A DNA stretch of 64,000 nucleotides from Podocnemis expansa (Eukaryota; Chordata; Testudines; Podocnemididae), in assembly GCA_007922195.1 (NCBI GenBank), contig ML682005.1, forward strand, positions 27,329,183-27,393,182, read 5' to 3'. The notes beneath the pieces are model-generated. The model saw only the letters and a list, made by a program, of their open reading frames with translations. It was not told where the DNA came from and did no database searches. Positions 1 to 12,560 of the stretch are shown piece by piece (within the stretch, counting starts at the first letter, position 1; each line of letters starts with the position of its first letter). The position numbers and the translations under genes were made by a program.

Positions 1-1124
1 TTATTTCAGTTCCATCCTGTATGATATCACCAAGTTTCTACTCTCAAGGCCCTATGTCCACCTTCTCAGGAACATAAAACAATACATTTTAAAACAACTT
101 GACTGATTCCCCATATTGTAAGATGTGCCTTTACAACACTGACTGCAGCTTACACTCAAGGACATTGTTACTGTATATCCTTCCTGCTCCCCCTTCTCAT
201 TATAGGGTATATCTACCCTGCAGCTGGGGTGTGAAACTACAGCATATATAGGTATACTGAAGTAGCATTAATCTAACTTAGCATGGGTCCAATAGCTGTG
301 GCAACATGAGCTTCAGGTGCTCATCTACATTGCCATGGCTTCACTGCTGTTGGTACCCATATTAGATAGAGTTCATCTACTTTTGCTCCAACTGCAGCTC
401 CAGTTGTAGTAGACAGATCTTCTCTGTCTGTTCATATAGTCTCAGGTCGGATGAGATCTTTCTAATATAGTGCCTGTCTTTCCTTACTAGGTAAAACTTT
501 ATATTAATCATCTACCCTGTCTTTGCACCTCCTCTGTGAATACTATCAGACATATTAGTTAATTCTAATGACTTTGGGAGATATAATTTACAACCGGGAT
601 TATTGTGATTAATTTGACTGGGGTACAAAACATGAGCTATAAGAGTCAGGTGGTTGTGTGTGAATACATATGTACACAAACCATGTTGTCTTGTGAGTAC
701 ATTAGCTTGTAATTGTCTTCATCTTAGCTCATAACAGCAGTTCAGAGTTATGCAGATTCGTTATATATTAAACTTGACTCTGAGTGTGTTTTATGAACAA
801 CAAAACATCATTAACTATGAGCAACTTATTACACAAAAATTGAAAACCCTCCTTTCTAATTGCAGTCTCTCCTGTAAAGTAACGTTTTTACATTCAAAGG
901 AGAAAAGAAGTTTACAAGAAGAATTTTAATTTAGTGATTCAGAGACTAAGCTTTAAAAGCTTTAATTTTTCCAAACATTGCCTGAAGGCAAGTGCCAATG
1001 GAACTGGCAAGAAGATGGTTTTTTAATTTATATTTTTTATTCAGAGCTGTGTGCAGCATTAGAGTGCATTTTCAGAGCCCTCACAATGAAACTGCTGTTC
1101 AGGTTTTTGATTGCTTAGTGTCAG
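1..1124. other. Unassigned non-coding sequence with a degenerate MITE-like part
   Basis: AT-rich non-coding sequence with no supported gene. About 200-430 has the wording of a worn terminal-inverted-repeat element: a TATATCTACCCTGCAGCTGG-like left side and a GTAGTAGACAGATC-like right side, with alternating short inverted words between. That resemblance is recalled from reptile repeats and is weak. I recognise nothing in 430-1124. Confidence 0.3.
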
Positions 1125-1398
1125 AGGCCTGGTCTACCTCTAAAAGTTTGGTTGACCTAGCTATGCTGCTCAGGGGTATGAAAAGTTCATATCCCTTGAG
1201 ATATGAAGTTAAACCAATCCAAGCCCTAGTACAGGCAATGTTAGGTCAATGGAAGAATTTTTCCATTGACCTAGCTATCCACTCTGAAAGGGTGGGTTAA
1301 TTACAAAGATAGTGTCATCAGTTCTCTGTTGTTGCGTCCAGTGTCTGCACTACTATGTTATAGCTGCTGTAGCATCTGTGATGTAGACAAGCCCTGAC
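1125..1398. mobile_element. MITE-like element, GTCTAC-type termini
   Basis: A short non-autonomous element of about 270 bp. The left end reads AGGCCTGGTCTAC and the right end reads GTAGACAAGCCCTGA, which are inverted relative to each other. Inside are hallmark words such as TTGACCTAGCTATGCTGCTCA, cut here by one base pair drift, and TCCATTGACCTAGCTATC. The same words occur in the opposite orientation at 32716-33005, so this is a repeated family. No clear target duplication is visible. The open frame from 992 to 1300 overlaps the MITE and is not a gene. Confidence 0.65.
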
Positions 1399-1892
1399 TT
1401 AGAAAGTATTTAAGCACTTTGGTCTGTAAATGAGAATTCACATTATCTGTCCAAGTCAGTCCCAAAATGGGGGTGAAGTCTATGGCCTTTCATTATCTGC
1501 ATTATTGAACTGCAGACCTCACCCTGGTGTTTCATGACTTTGCCATCTTAAACCTGGACTATGCAATATATTCTGCAAGGGATAGACCTAAGCCCACTCA
1601 GGAACTTCAGATGGGCCCTGAGTCAGTAAAGTACCTACATATGTGCTTAATTCCATCTCAGTTCCATGCTCCTTCAACCAAAGAAGCTATGTAACTCTGA
1701 CCTTGTCTGGGGAATCTAATCACTGGCAATGGGACCTAATGTAGTCAGCTTGCCTCCAGTTCTCAAAAGGACAGCTCACAACTATGGATGTCACATTTCC
1801 AATGAGAAGACTTTCAATAAAAAGTATAGTTTGTACATTGCTCAAAGAAACCAAAGGACTAGTCAGAACAGAAAGAGTTACAACTCCTGGAG
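1399..1892. other. Unassigned sequence
   Basis: Non-coding, AT-rich sequence between two mobile elements. I see no coding, RNA or repeat signature that I can name. Confidence 0.4.
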
Positions 1893-2139
1893 CAGGCTTG
1901 TCCAACCTGTGGCCCACGGGCCAGATTCCAGACAGCCAAGAGCTTTCATCTGGCCCATAGAGTTCTGCCACAGGAGCCTGGCAGCTGGAGCAGTTGGGGC
2001 CCTTTTAAATCTCTTGCCCTGCTCAGAGCCACAGTGCAGGAATGGCCTGACTGGACAGCTGCCTTCAGGGGCTTGACTCAGCTCCTTTGCAGGGGGGGGG
2101 CAGTAAATAGATTGGGGAGCCCCCATAGCATGTGGCCAT

Positions 2140-3080
2140 GGAGGGGGAGCCCCAGTAGGCAAAGAGAAGGGAGGAGGAGGAGCCTGGACATATGTGAGGG
2201 AATAAGGGGGACGAGGAGAGGAGACACATGTGCATGGGGACAGGGAAGGCGGGAGGGATCTGGGGGGAGGGAGGGCTGCCAGTGCATGCAGGGACAGGAG
2301 GAGTTGAAGAAAGGGAAAGAATCACTGTGTGTGCATGGGGAAAGGGAAGGAGCCGTGCACAGATAGGGAGGAGGGAGAGAGGAAAGAAGTTACCATGCAT
2401 GGCAACAGGGAAAGGGGGTGGATTGGGTAAAGGAGCTGCCAGCGTGTGTGTGGACAGGGGAGGGAGGGGTTGAGGAAAGGGAAGGAATAGCCATGCATGG
2501 AAAGACTGGGAAGGGCAGAGGTGGTGGGGATTTGGCAGAGGAAAGGAGTCAGGTGGGGAAAATGAAGGGGGTGGGTTGGGGAGAGGAGCCTGCCCGGGGA
2601 AAGGAAAGGGGAGCGGAGAGAAGCACAGGTGAAGGAAGGGAGGGGAGCCCATATGGGGTAAGGGGAGGGAGAGTATGGGGATCAGGGGCATGCAGGGAGA
2701 AGGGAAGAGAGGGGAGAGGATGGAGCCCACCTGAGGGAAGAGGGAGGAGCAGAGCAAGCAGGGAGAAAGGAGAGGAGCCCATGGAGCGAGAGTGGATGGA
2801 GCTAGGGAAGAGAAGTGGTCAGGGAGCCCAAACAGCACAGGCTGGGAAAGGGCTTGAGGAGCTAGGGAAGGGGAGCCCACTGGGAAGGGTCAGAGAGCCG
2901 ACACAGCACAGGGCCTGGGAGGGACAGAGAGAAGGGAGTAGCCCAGAGACAAGGGAAACGTGAACTGTGTGGACTGGCAAATGAGTTGGGGACCCCAAGT
3001 GGCATGGGGCAGGAGAAAGAGTTCAGGGAGCGAGCAAGGGTTGGGGGAGGAAGGAAAGTAGTGGGATTCCCATGATCAGG
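2140..3080. repeat. Purine-rich degenerate minisatellite
   Basis: The plus strand is overwhelmingly G and A, with recurring words such as GGGAAGG, GGAGCCC, CATGCATGG and GGGACAGG at irregular spacing of very roughly 60 bp. It lies inside the hAT element at 1893-3870. The bias leaves frames open on both strands, giving proline/leucine/serine-rich minus-strand translations that resemble no family. The phasing is poor, so exact unit length and copy number cannot be given by eye. Confidence 0.7.
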
Positions 3081-3086
3081 CTGCAC

Positions 3087-3525
3087 TGCTTCCTTCCCTT
3101 TTCCTGCCTCCCTACCTCAAACCTCCCCTGATAGGCTCCTCATGCTCCTGCTTGCCACCAACATGGCCATCCCCTGCTGTCGGCTTGACCTACCATTCCC
3201 AGCCTTCCCTTGCAGTGGCTGGCCAGCTTCCCATGCTTTTCTCTGCCACCCTACATGGCCACCCCTGTCCTTCCCTGCCCTGCAATGCGCCCTTGCCATC
3301 TCTGCCCTGCCCTTACCATCCATGCCCTGCCCTGCTCCCCACACTCCCCCTTGTCACCACACATAATTATTTCTGACCTCCCTTGACCTGCCATGCTCCC
3401 CTGGTACCCCACCCAACCTTCCCTTGTCAGCTCTGCCCTGCCCCTGCTCTCCATGCTTTCCCCTGCCTCCACACACAGCCCTCCCATGCCCTGCCACACT
3501 CTCCTACCATGAGTACACACTTACG
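3087..3525. repeat. Pyrimidine-rich degenerate tandem repeat
   Basis: Directly after the purine-rich block the plus strand switches to C/T-rich sequence with repeated TGCCCTGCCC, CCATGC and CTTCCCTTG words. Purine-rich followed by pyrimidine-rich DNA inside one element makes a large imperfect inverted arrangement. No gene is supported. Confidence 0.6.
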
Positions 3526-3870
3526 CTTCCTGAAAAAGAATAAGCAAGCCCTTTACGTGTTTTTACAAAATATGGTTTAATTAACAAGTGAAAATTTGTT
3601 GTGTACAGTTGTGAAAGTGATACTTATATAACAGGTACTGTAGGGAGGATGGGTATTACTTGAGAATTGTATTTAGGTATGAAATATAAGTTTCTGCTTC
3701 TACAGAACCAAACAACTTGTAAAATGGTGTTTGTTTTTTGACTGCTTACACTTTATGAATAGTAAGATCAATTTCTATTATGCCTTATCTACTGAAAATT
3801 GGATCACCAGCCCTCCAAATCAGAGAAGAGTTATGTGGCCCCTCACCCAAAAAGGTTGGACACTCCTGTC

Positions 3871-4734
3871 CTAGAGCAAGGCACTATAGGTGGATTTTTT
3901 TGGGGAAGGGGAGAAAGATTAGGAAAAATAGAAAACCAGAGTAGCAACAGCACAGATATATCAATTTTTCACATATAGCTTGATGGCACATATCTCAGAA
4001 CACAACTCTAAAACAAGATGTATGACAACTGGGCACAAAACATTCCCTATCACATGTCAAAGCGATCCAGCTGTGGAATGAACATTCAAAATAGATTAAA
4101 TGAATCCAGAGTCTGATTACCATTAAGAAATGCTGGAAAATCTTCTTTGATAAATCTTTTCCACAGTTATCAGAACCATAGAGATAACAATATCCCATCC
4201 ACCTTACACTGAAGAAACTATAACTAAAAGAAAACTAACAAGACAAAAAATTTCCCCCTAACTATTTCTAAAAGTGAGAAGAGCCATTAAGTCCACTTGG
4301 GACCTTGCTATTCACAATCAACATTACATAGACAATGCTAAGATACTTTGGTGATGGGCAGCAAGGTGAAGCCAATGTATAAGATGCATAAACAGTGGTC
4401 TTATTGTTAAGGTTCACATACAGTTAATATTTCTGGCAACTCTGCTGCCCTTTGTTCCTGTGTGGCTAAAGGGGTATGGCTAAAGGTACAGTTGAGAAGC
4501 AGGGACAGTTCTAAACAAATGACAGAAATCCATGTGATGGTGCAGAGAGGGAATGAGAAAGCTGTATTATAGGATGGGATGTATAAGGTTAATATAGGGA
4601 AGAGACCAATTATGCACCTGCCAAGTAGAGCTAGACTTAATTGCAGAAAGCTGGAGGATAAGAAATACCAGACCAGGAAAGTCAGAAAGAAAGTGTGGGG
4701 AAGAGTGGGTTTGGGGGGCGGGGGGGGGGGCTTT
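3871..4734. other. Unassigned sequence
   Basis: Non-coding AT-rich sequence with no recognised family. A G-homopolymer-rich stretch at about 4713-4731 marks the boundary of the following MITE. Confidence 0.35.
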
Positions 4735-4963
4735 AAAGCCCCCGGGGTGAGGCGCCCCCCCACCCTCTCGTGGTGGGTGCCTGCAATTCCCCTCCCCAGG
4801 CGGAATAGCATGTCCACACTGTGGACATGCCATTTCGCTGCCTTATTTCGAGGACAAAGTTTTTTGTCCTCGAAATAAGTTGTTTCGAAATAATATGTTA
4901 TTTCAAAACAGCTTGTTTCGAAACCTCTTGTTTCGAAACAAGCTGTCCCCGTGTGAACATAGC
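4735..4963. mobile_element. Fold-back MITE, TTTCGAAATAA type (partial)
   Basis: The right terminus reads GTGTGAACATAGCC, close to the termini of the MITEs at 14013-14499 and 46700-47167. The interior has several perfect or near-perfect short palindromes: a 23-bp one around 4809-4831 centred on ACTGTGG, and an inverted pair of TTATTTCGAGGACAAA arms at about 4843-4879, followed by TTTCGAAA words. The left terminus is not clear and may be lost or replaced by the GC-rich stretch at 4735-4800. Confidence 0.6.
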
Positions 4964-5014
4964 CTAGGTGTTTGTTATTTTATGCCACCAGTTCCTTCAG
5001 ATCACTTGTCCCTC

Positions 5015-5955
5015 TGTGACATTATCCAGGGTACCATCTGAACTGATGGACACTAATGTTCCCTTAGTTCACAACTTGGAGTGCTTTCACACTGCTGGGA
5101 GAGCAACCATTCTGCTCTCATACAACTTCCAGGAAATCACTCTGAGCAACTCTTTATGAGTTCTATAGTTAGCCATTCATGAATTTCACTGGTTTAGATA
5201 ACACAAAGAAACAAATTATTAATTAAAAAAAGATAGATGTTGAGACTATAATTAAAGAGCCATATAAGTCAGAGTTGGTTACAAAGAAATAAAAAGTAAA
5301 ACACACCTAACATCTAATTTAACAAGTAAGTATAAAGCAAAGTTCTCTGTCTCACCACACACTCTAGCAGGTTTACTGACTGAACCCCTTTCAATCAGGA
5401 TTTTCCTCCAGAGTCCAGTTCTGCTTCCTTTGTTCTTCAGGTGTTGATGATTTCATGAGTAGAGAGCAAGGGATAGATGATTTGGGGTGTCTGCCCTGTC
5501 CTCTTATAGCCCTTTCTCTTGTCCAAGAATTATGTCCAGCTAATGCTAAGGAGATAGAAGTTCTGCATGGCAAGGAAGCTTCTTCTTTTGTCAAAAATAT
5601 AGATTTTTTGCACATACACTTTCTCTTGCCGAAGAGTGGCCACATAATTACATGGTGGTCCAGGTGGTCTCATTGTCATCTGTCTGAAGCATTGGTTAGC
5701 CTTCTGTTTCTGGAGAACTTGTTTTTGACTGTCCTTCAGAATGTGTGGGAACATGTCTTGGCAATATCATATGGTGGAATCTTAGCACTTTACATCCAGT
5801 GGTGCCACACATATAAAAGGCCACTAATGATCACCAAATTATGAGTTTTCTTATGATACCTTACATAGTATGTTTTGTACAAAATTTAACATAGTCTTTT
5901 AAAAAGGGGTGAAGATAGAGGCACAGATGTCATACCCTTTCATGTGACATTCTCT
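5015..5955 (-). mobile_element. LTR-like sequence, probably minus orientation
   Basis: The block begins TGTGACATTATCCAGGG, as many LTRs begin with TG. On the minus strand there is a TATA-like CTATAAG at 5504-5509. It shares wording with the stretch at 46150-47530, for example a GTCAGA..TGGTTACAA..AAATAAAA motif. I could not define the distal end or a target duplication, so LTR is the best but unproven call. The open frames here (for example 5455-5844) do not resemble any protein I know. Confidence 0.4.
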
Positions 5956-8900
5956 CCTTTTATAACCTCATGATTCCGTTAGTTCATTCCTGCTGGTCTC
6001 TCTCTAATGGGTGGATCCTCACAGGAGTGATTGTCTACAAGGCTAGCAGGGCCTTGACTGACCTGTTGTACTCTAGTGTCTACTTTCTCTGATTGTTGGC
6101 CATTTCCTCTGTCTGGTGTCTCCATACTTTTGACTGCAATAGGTCTCACCTCACTAGTAACAGGGCTTGGATCCTTCATGACATTAATGCCTGCAACTAG
6201 ACTCTTTTTGTGCCTCCATCATGATGTGTGAAAAGGCTTATAATGGGTCTGAATGAGAAGAGACAGCTTTGTATAATAGTCTCACTGCTGTTTTCGCAGT
6301 TGAGTCAACCTTACCATTACTCTGTGTATATGTTGGGAAGGAGGTATGGTGGTCAGACGTCTGGGGCTGGTGCTGAAGACATTCTGGAGTATTTACTTGT
6401 TGCATTGTTATCCTGCAAGGGGTGGGCTTAAATTGTGGCATGGCCAGAGATGGACCACGAGAGGACCAGAGCAATCATTGGTAGAGGGTGCCAATGGAAA
6501 CAGAGCTAATATGCCACACCCAGGCACAATTAACATCTTTTGCATTCCTATACTACTTAGAGCACCCAACTGCTAAGAATGGAAGAAATACATATTAGAT
6601 TGCTATGATCTTGAACTTTTTGATCTGTATGGGCTGCATGGAAACTGGGATTTCAATTTTGTAGGAAATTTCCATGATTTCTAAGATAGTTTATAGTCAG
6701 GACTGGAACAAAAATGTGATGTTCTGTAACTGTCTACAAAATGAAATTCCCATGAAAAGTTTTGAAATGGAGGAAATGGCTGATTCCAAAGGAAAAAAGT
6801 TCCTTTGGAAAATGTTCAACCAGCTCTACTTATGTCATAAAGTGGACTGACCACTGATAGAAAAGAAACACAATCTTCCCTTTGTATCAAACTGCATTCT
6901 TGAAACTCTCATTTTATCAGTTTCCAAAACTCTGATCCAAGAAACCAGCAAAAGTTTATACTACTAGATCTCCTCTCCTAAAGACAACATACAAATTTGT
7001 AGCTAACACTTTAGTGAGTGCTCAGGTACTGGTGCAGAATCTACACAAACCACAACAATTTCTTTTGTTATTGAGAAATACAGTAAAAATCTCTTGATGT
7101 TAGTACTGAGTTGTTTTAACAAGTATAATAGTTAAACAATTTCAGAACAACAAAGCTAAAAGAACAGTTTCTCTAAATCTTGTCTCTTTTTACACAGCCT
7201 GCAAAGAATCACACAAGAGAAAACTCATGGAGGTTGAGACCATATCTGTCCAACATGTTTCACTCTGTGGGTTTCTGTAATCTGTATAATCTGGAGGTCA
7301 GATGAATTTAATCTATTGAGACTCTGGAAAGATTATTGTGTGTAAGACCCTTTGATAAATATTGTAGATACACAATTTCTTCCTCTTGTGGCCCACATCC
7401 AAAGTATTAGTAATATTCAGACTGCAAAGTGGAGGAGTTAATGTAGGCTCTTTGATTTCCACAGAGATTGGATTTACAAAAATCTCTGCATGCAACAGAA
7501 GGTACAGGACATTTTATTTTTTTTTTCACCTGCGTCATCAAATCAGCATGCAGCTCACTCAACTCCAAAACCACACTCTCTTTACAGGGATTTATTGTCA
7601 GGTTTTGTTTTTTGTTTTGTTTTGTTTGTTTTGTTGTGTTTTTTTAATAGATACAAAAAAACTTGCTTTAACTTTTGCAGATTATGCCTATTTCATACTT
7701 ATGCATAACTACATTTTTGGCTGTTTTAGGAATGTTTACAGCTGTGAATACAATCCCTTGATAACTGTAATATCTATTTGGTTTCTAGCTTACAGATGTC
7801 ATTATTTAATATTATAGCTGCACTCAGAAGCCCCATTAAGGACCCTTTAGTACTAAATACTGTATGAAGTTGATGAGCTTATGATCATACACTGCTCATT
7901 TGTGATTCAATGGTTGTTGAAGTCAATGGGAGTCATTCCAATGACTTCAATGAGATTTAGGTCAGGTATTTACTCCCGTTTACCTTTTTCCTGGAGACCC
8001 CTCATTCAGTTCTTCTCTCTGCCTGATTAGGAGAATGGCTAGGAACAGCAGTTTCCCCATCTCTCAGGGGACTGCTCAAACCACTAGTCTATGGAATAGT
8101 CTGATGGGGGGCTCTCAGTGTTGCTTATTGATGTTGTTCCACTTCAAGTGAATATTAATTAGGCCAGAAAGAGTGAGACTCACTCTATAATCCAGGGGCT
8201 AGTGCTTAAGGAGAGTTGGGGGACCCCTGTTGAAATGCCATCCCTTTAGGGAAACAAATCCCAATCAAGTACACTCATCAGTGGGTTGCAGGTTATGAGA
8301 AAGGTCCTCTTCTCCTTGGCTGTTTTGTGTAGAACTAGGTTGCCTTTGAGCTTTGTATCTCTGCCTATCTTCCCCTGGTTTGTGGATCACCCAGCAGCTG
8401 AGGTAGGAGATAGTATACATGTCCAGAGTCTGAAATGTAGGTGCCTGGTAAGTTTGTTTTAAAAACTTAGCCACTGTGTGGCCTTAGGAGCTTAAAGATC
8501 TTTGTGGATCCAGGCCTCAGTGCTTTAACCACTTGCCATTTTACAGGCCTTCAGTCTCCTAGGATTTCATATACTGGGTTGCAAAGGTGATGACCCAGAA
8601 TGCAGGAAACCATAGTTCATAAGGACTTGCAGAGATAAAAGGGCTCAGATTTCAGCAAGGTTATTGCTAAAACACTTAGCTTTATTCACATGAAATTAAA
8701 TGCTTAAATATTTAACCAGGTATGTTGTAAATCACTTTGCTTCTACACATCTTCATAATAAACTGCTAAAGCTTTGACCTCAGTCTTTAATCAGCCCATA
8801 ATGCAGTTCTCTCATAAACAGGCGATCCTTCAAGCTATAATCATAATGCAGGATGAAAAAAGAAAAAATATTGTATACAACAAAGCACTCATCATCAAGA

Positions 8901-11900
8901 ATGCTGGCCAGCTTTAACACTCAGCTCCATTTTTCTCAATGACCAGGAGGATAATGATAATTGTTCTTCCAGTTAAATAAAATGGTCTTTAAAGAAATCT
9001 ACTACATGGTAATTTACGGTAAGCCCCACCCCCATCCCTTTTGTTATAACGATACACAGCTCACATGTGTAAGCAAGGACACTTTTTCAGAACCTGCCAT
9101 AATCTTAAATGAGGATTTCCATGGTGACAGGCTGCTGCTTGTTACAAATAATTGAGAGTAAAGCTCAGGCTATTCAGCAGTACGGGTGCTGCTGATTAGG
9201 GTCTCACTCTGTAATCCTGAGTCAGATCTTGTTCTTGCTCATATTGAAGGCACATGAAGTTCTTTCTGAGCAAAGATTTTAGGAATGGGCCCTTCATTTT
9301 CAGTACAGCAGGCACTAGGTGTCTTGTGGTGGTTATGGTCAAGATTGTGAGCTGCCTATGGTGCAGATGCATAGGGATTAGGCATGTAAAAAAGGATCAA
9401 TCATTACCATGCCTGCTGTCATCCGTGTCCCCCTGCCAAATCCAATACTGACCATGAGCATAATTCTTGCCAAGTTCATCACTGGGGCAATGTACTCAGT
9501 TCTAAAGCAAACCAAATGCAGTCTTGAGAGAGACAATGCCTCCCCAACTTGTCTCAGTGTTGCTCTGGTGGCAGCATAATTCTGTACTTCCCCTATGCAA
9601 CTGCACAGTTTAGCCCTAACGAGCAAAGACCATCTGAACTGAAAGTGTCATAGTATAATTTGTAGGTCATATCTGACTTAAAAGTATCTTGGATCTTTTG
9701 TTTTCAAGAGCTGTTTTATTCGAAAGTTCTTTCTTTCCAGTAGTTCCTTGCAAACCACCCTCTGAAATACCATGGACCTATTTTAAATAGAAAGTTTCTC
9801 AACAGCCTCTGTTTCATTGCAGGAGATTCCAGAAACTGTTCCCTGAGGGGATGTCTGTGTTTTTTTTTTCTTAATGACACACACTGTACAATGAGTCATT
9901 CCTCATCAGCTGCCCTGCAGGAGTCTTTTGCTTCTGTACATAAGTAAACTATGAACAGAGATGAAGTATAGAGACATGGATTTCCAAGCACAATTACCAT
10001 TTTGACTTGTGAAAAGAATCCATTGTTTTTCAAAGGGAGTCACCTCCCTCTAGCTGTGAATGTATTCATAATTTCATTTTGTCTTTCATGTTTCATTTGG
10101 TTTTGTATTGAGGTAAGTGAAACTGGTATTTCACCAGTCATTGCTAAATACAGCAGTGTAATGCATTTCGCATTAGCAAGAACACACTTAGCTCTGGACT
10201 TATTGCTTGAAGGAGCCAAATTCTACCTTCAGACATGTGGGGACAGCTCCCATTAAACCAACTGGAAATTGCACTTAAGTATTTAAGGGCAGATTATCTC
10301 TGAGGCCCAAATCCTCAAAGGTATTCAGGCTCCTAATGTCCATTTATTTCAGTGGAAATACCAGCATAAATGGTAGTGTAGACATGGCCTAAGTGTGTAT
10401 GTGACTCTAGGGCAAATGTATTCAGGTCCGTCTGTGTAAATGAGAAATAATATATTAAGAATGCAAAAACCAGCTAATAATGGTGTGAAATTATGCACAT
10501 GGAAATTTAAGACAAATATTAGGAAACTAACACTCATGGCTCTTAGACTGAGGAACAGACCCTCTGTCCCAAGGGGTGTGTGTGTCTACTTTGGTGAGAA
10601 AGGGCTTAATTTTCAGAAGTGCAATTCATGCTGTGGTGGTCAGCATAAATTGGGAATTTTAGAGATGATCATGTGTACAATAAAAAAATTTACAACTTGG
10701 TACTAGCTAAGCACTTTGAAAGAGTTGAACACATTTTACTAGATATTAATTTGGACATTGACCATGGACCATTTCTTTCCAGTATAAATTCAGCTCTGAT
10801 AATAATCCACTGCATAAAACTCCTAACAGGTGCACCTCTACTTCTAGAGGACACTGGACAAGATACTCAGTGGAGCTATGTCAGTTTATACTGGCTAAGG
10901 AACTGACCCAGCACGTTTGAACTAAGTTTTATTAGAAAGAAATGAAATGTTGTGCATACAAAAATGTCATGCAGGTGTTTCAATTTTCTCACTTGTTTTC
11001 ATCACTAGTTTTTGCACACTCATTTCTGGAACACTAACTAGAAAAAATTGCTGCTAAATATAGAAAACATTCAGCAATGAGCATCTGTCTCCTCCACTCA
11101 TGTGAAATGAATTCCATTGGTTTTATTACTTTAACATGGCATAAGAAGAATTTTAGCTTCAGTACATATTAATCAGTTGGTTGAGTGCCAAATGTGCATT
11201 ATTGATTTTATATTTATATATTCTAGAGAAGTTTGGGTTTTGCACCCAGTTCCTTTCCTCTGAATTCCCATGAGACTTCTAACACCCTTCCTCTAAGTTT
11301 ATAAGCTTCCTTAAATATCCAAGTCCCTCATTCCCGTAATGCAGCTTCTGAGGTCTACAATATTGTTAATCCCTTGGGAATTCTCAAATCTAATGGTGTG
11401 TCTGGGGCCATGTGACTTCATTTTACACTTCTCATGCCCTGGGGCTTCCCTTTTGAGGAGTGCTCCAAAGTATGTTAAAACTCTGTTCACTTGCATATGT
11501 CACCAGTTATATAGAAGTCCTAACCTGATATATCAACTCACACTTATTGCTGCCAGGGGCAGAACTACTTTTTACTAGTAATGGGAAAACTGATTCTGGT
11601 TAGATCCTCATCTAAACTGAGCTGAGACATTTAAACCGACAGACACCTTACTTTATCTTTTTTTCTGCTTCTGACTGAGCTAAGAATCACCTCTCTGATA
11701 TTTTGGCACTGCTGTTTCTGGTGGGGAGGGAATCACAGGGTATGAAGCATAACAGAATTTAAAATGAGCAATAAATCACAACAAGTTGTAAATTTCTCCT
11801 CGCACCCTAAAAGAACAGTTGCATATGAATGAAATCTGATATACAGCAATACATTTTATATAAGCGATTTTCTATAAAAATAAACTCTTAGTTTTTCAGA

Positions 11901-12129
11901 CTATTATAATCTTACTCCTACATTACCTAAGGGACTTTCAAGGGTCTTGGAATGTGTGTGAATGGTGCTACTGTCAAGGACCACATGAGAAATCTCTAAC
12001 ATGGAATGTTCAGCATGGGACCCAAGACCCATAGAGCAACTTCCCTGTGTTTCAGATAAATGTGTTTTTACAACATCAAATATAGTTATTGTATGTCATT
12101 GTGATTGCCATTGATCCCTTGACTGGAGA
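5956..12129. other. Long unassigned non-coding stretch
   Basis: About 6 kb with no supported gene. Small items: a (TTTTG)n-like stretch at about 7607-7640; a short inverted pair built on GAAGTCAATGGGA and CAATGACTTCAATGA at about 7918-7952, a word common in old amniote repeats; a MITE right-end-like GTGTAGACATGGCC at about 10377-10390; and an A/T-rich block around 6600-6835 ending in TTCAACCAGCTCTAC that looks like an old repeat I cannot name. Open frames (for example 7386-7817, 9254-9451, 10440-10706) are short, low-complexity and without recognisable domains. Confidence 0.4.
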
Positions 12130-12560
12130 ATGATCACTTTCACGTGTGGTGACTGAGAAGTCTGATCCCTAAGCTGCAGATGTGTTGGCAAACATTGCAG
12201 GTGGTGTTGGAAGGCAGGGTTGGGCCATGAGCATCACATGACAGTTGCCTGTTTCTTTTCTGATATTTTTCTGCAACCAGGGCAAGACTATTTTCTTCAA
12301 AAAGGTTGTGTCTTCTCTGCTAGTCTTGTCTTGGGTTACTGTTTCCCAGTGTGTGATATCAATACCACATCTCTTGATGTTTGTTTTGAGATGTCTTTGA
12401 AGCATTTCTTTTGGCCTCCCCTTTCCTTTCTCCTTTGGTGAGTTGGGCGTACAGCAGCTGTTTTGGCTGGCGTGCATCAGGCCATATATGCAATGCCTGC
12501 TCTGCCTCAGCTGGTGCTGTCATGGCACTGATGAATTTACTCAGTGATGGCAGGCAACCT
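12130..12560 (-). pseudogene. C-terminal relic of a non-LTR retrotransposon polyprotein
   Basis: Read on the minus strand, the frame 12169-12477 contains GRPKEMLQRHLK, then CGIDITHWETVTQDK. This is the well-known tail downstream of the reverse transcriptase in many LINE-type proteins (pattern GRPxxRxKDxxKxxLKxxGIxxxxWExxAxDR). In a neighbouring frame the following residues form a C2H2-like finger (CNVCQHICSLGIRLLSHH), also typical of that tail. The two parts are in different frames and stops interrupt the region, so it is a dead fragment. I cannot tell the LINE clade from this part alone. No reverse transcriptase core is visible nearby. Confidence 0.7.

Larger units (their letters stand above)
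1893..3870. mobile_element. Non-autonomous hAT element (1.98 kb) with tandem-repeat cargo
   Basis: The left terminus CAGGCTTGTCCAACC and right terminus GGTTGGACACTCCTG are inverted repeats of the hAT CAG...CTG type. The flanking octamers are TCCTGGAG (1885-1892) and TCCTAGAG (3871-3878), a 7-of-8 target duplication as expected for hAT. Both ends match, in inverse orientation, the hAT at 57720-58262, which is only 543 bp, so this copy has gained about 1.4 kb of internal low-complexity DNA (2140-3520). No transposase is visible. Long frames inside, such as 2065-2880 on the minus strand, come from the strand-biased composition and are not genes. Confidence 0.85.

Noticed and set aside
2065..2963. 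A 271-codon minus-strand frame and a 181-codon plus-strand frame
   Set aside because: The plus strand is purine-rich, so stops are rare on the minus strand. The product is proline/leucine/serine-rich low-complexity sequence inside a hAT.
7900..7990. Palindromic GACTTCAATG text as a new regulatory element
   Set aside because: The same word is common in old amniote repeats, so an ancient interspersed repeat is the simpler explanation.
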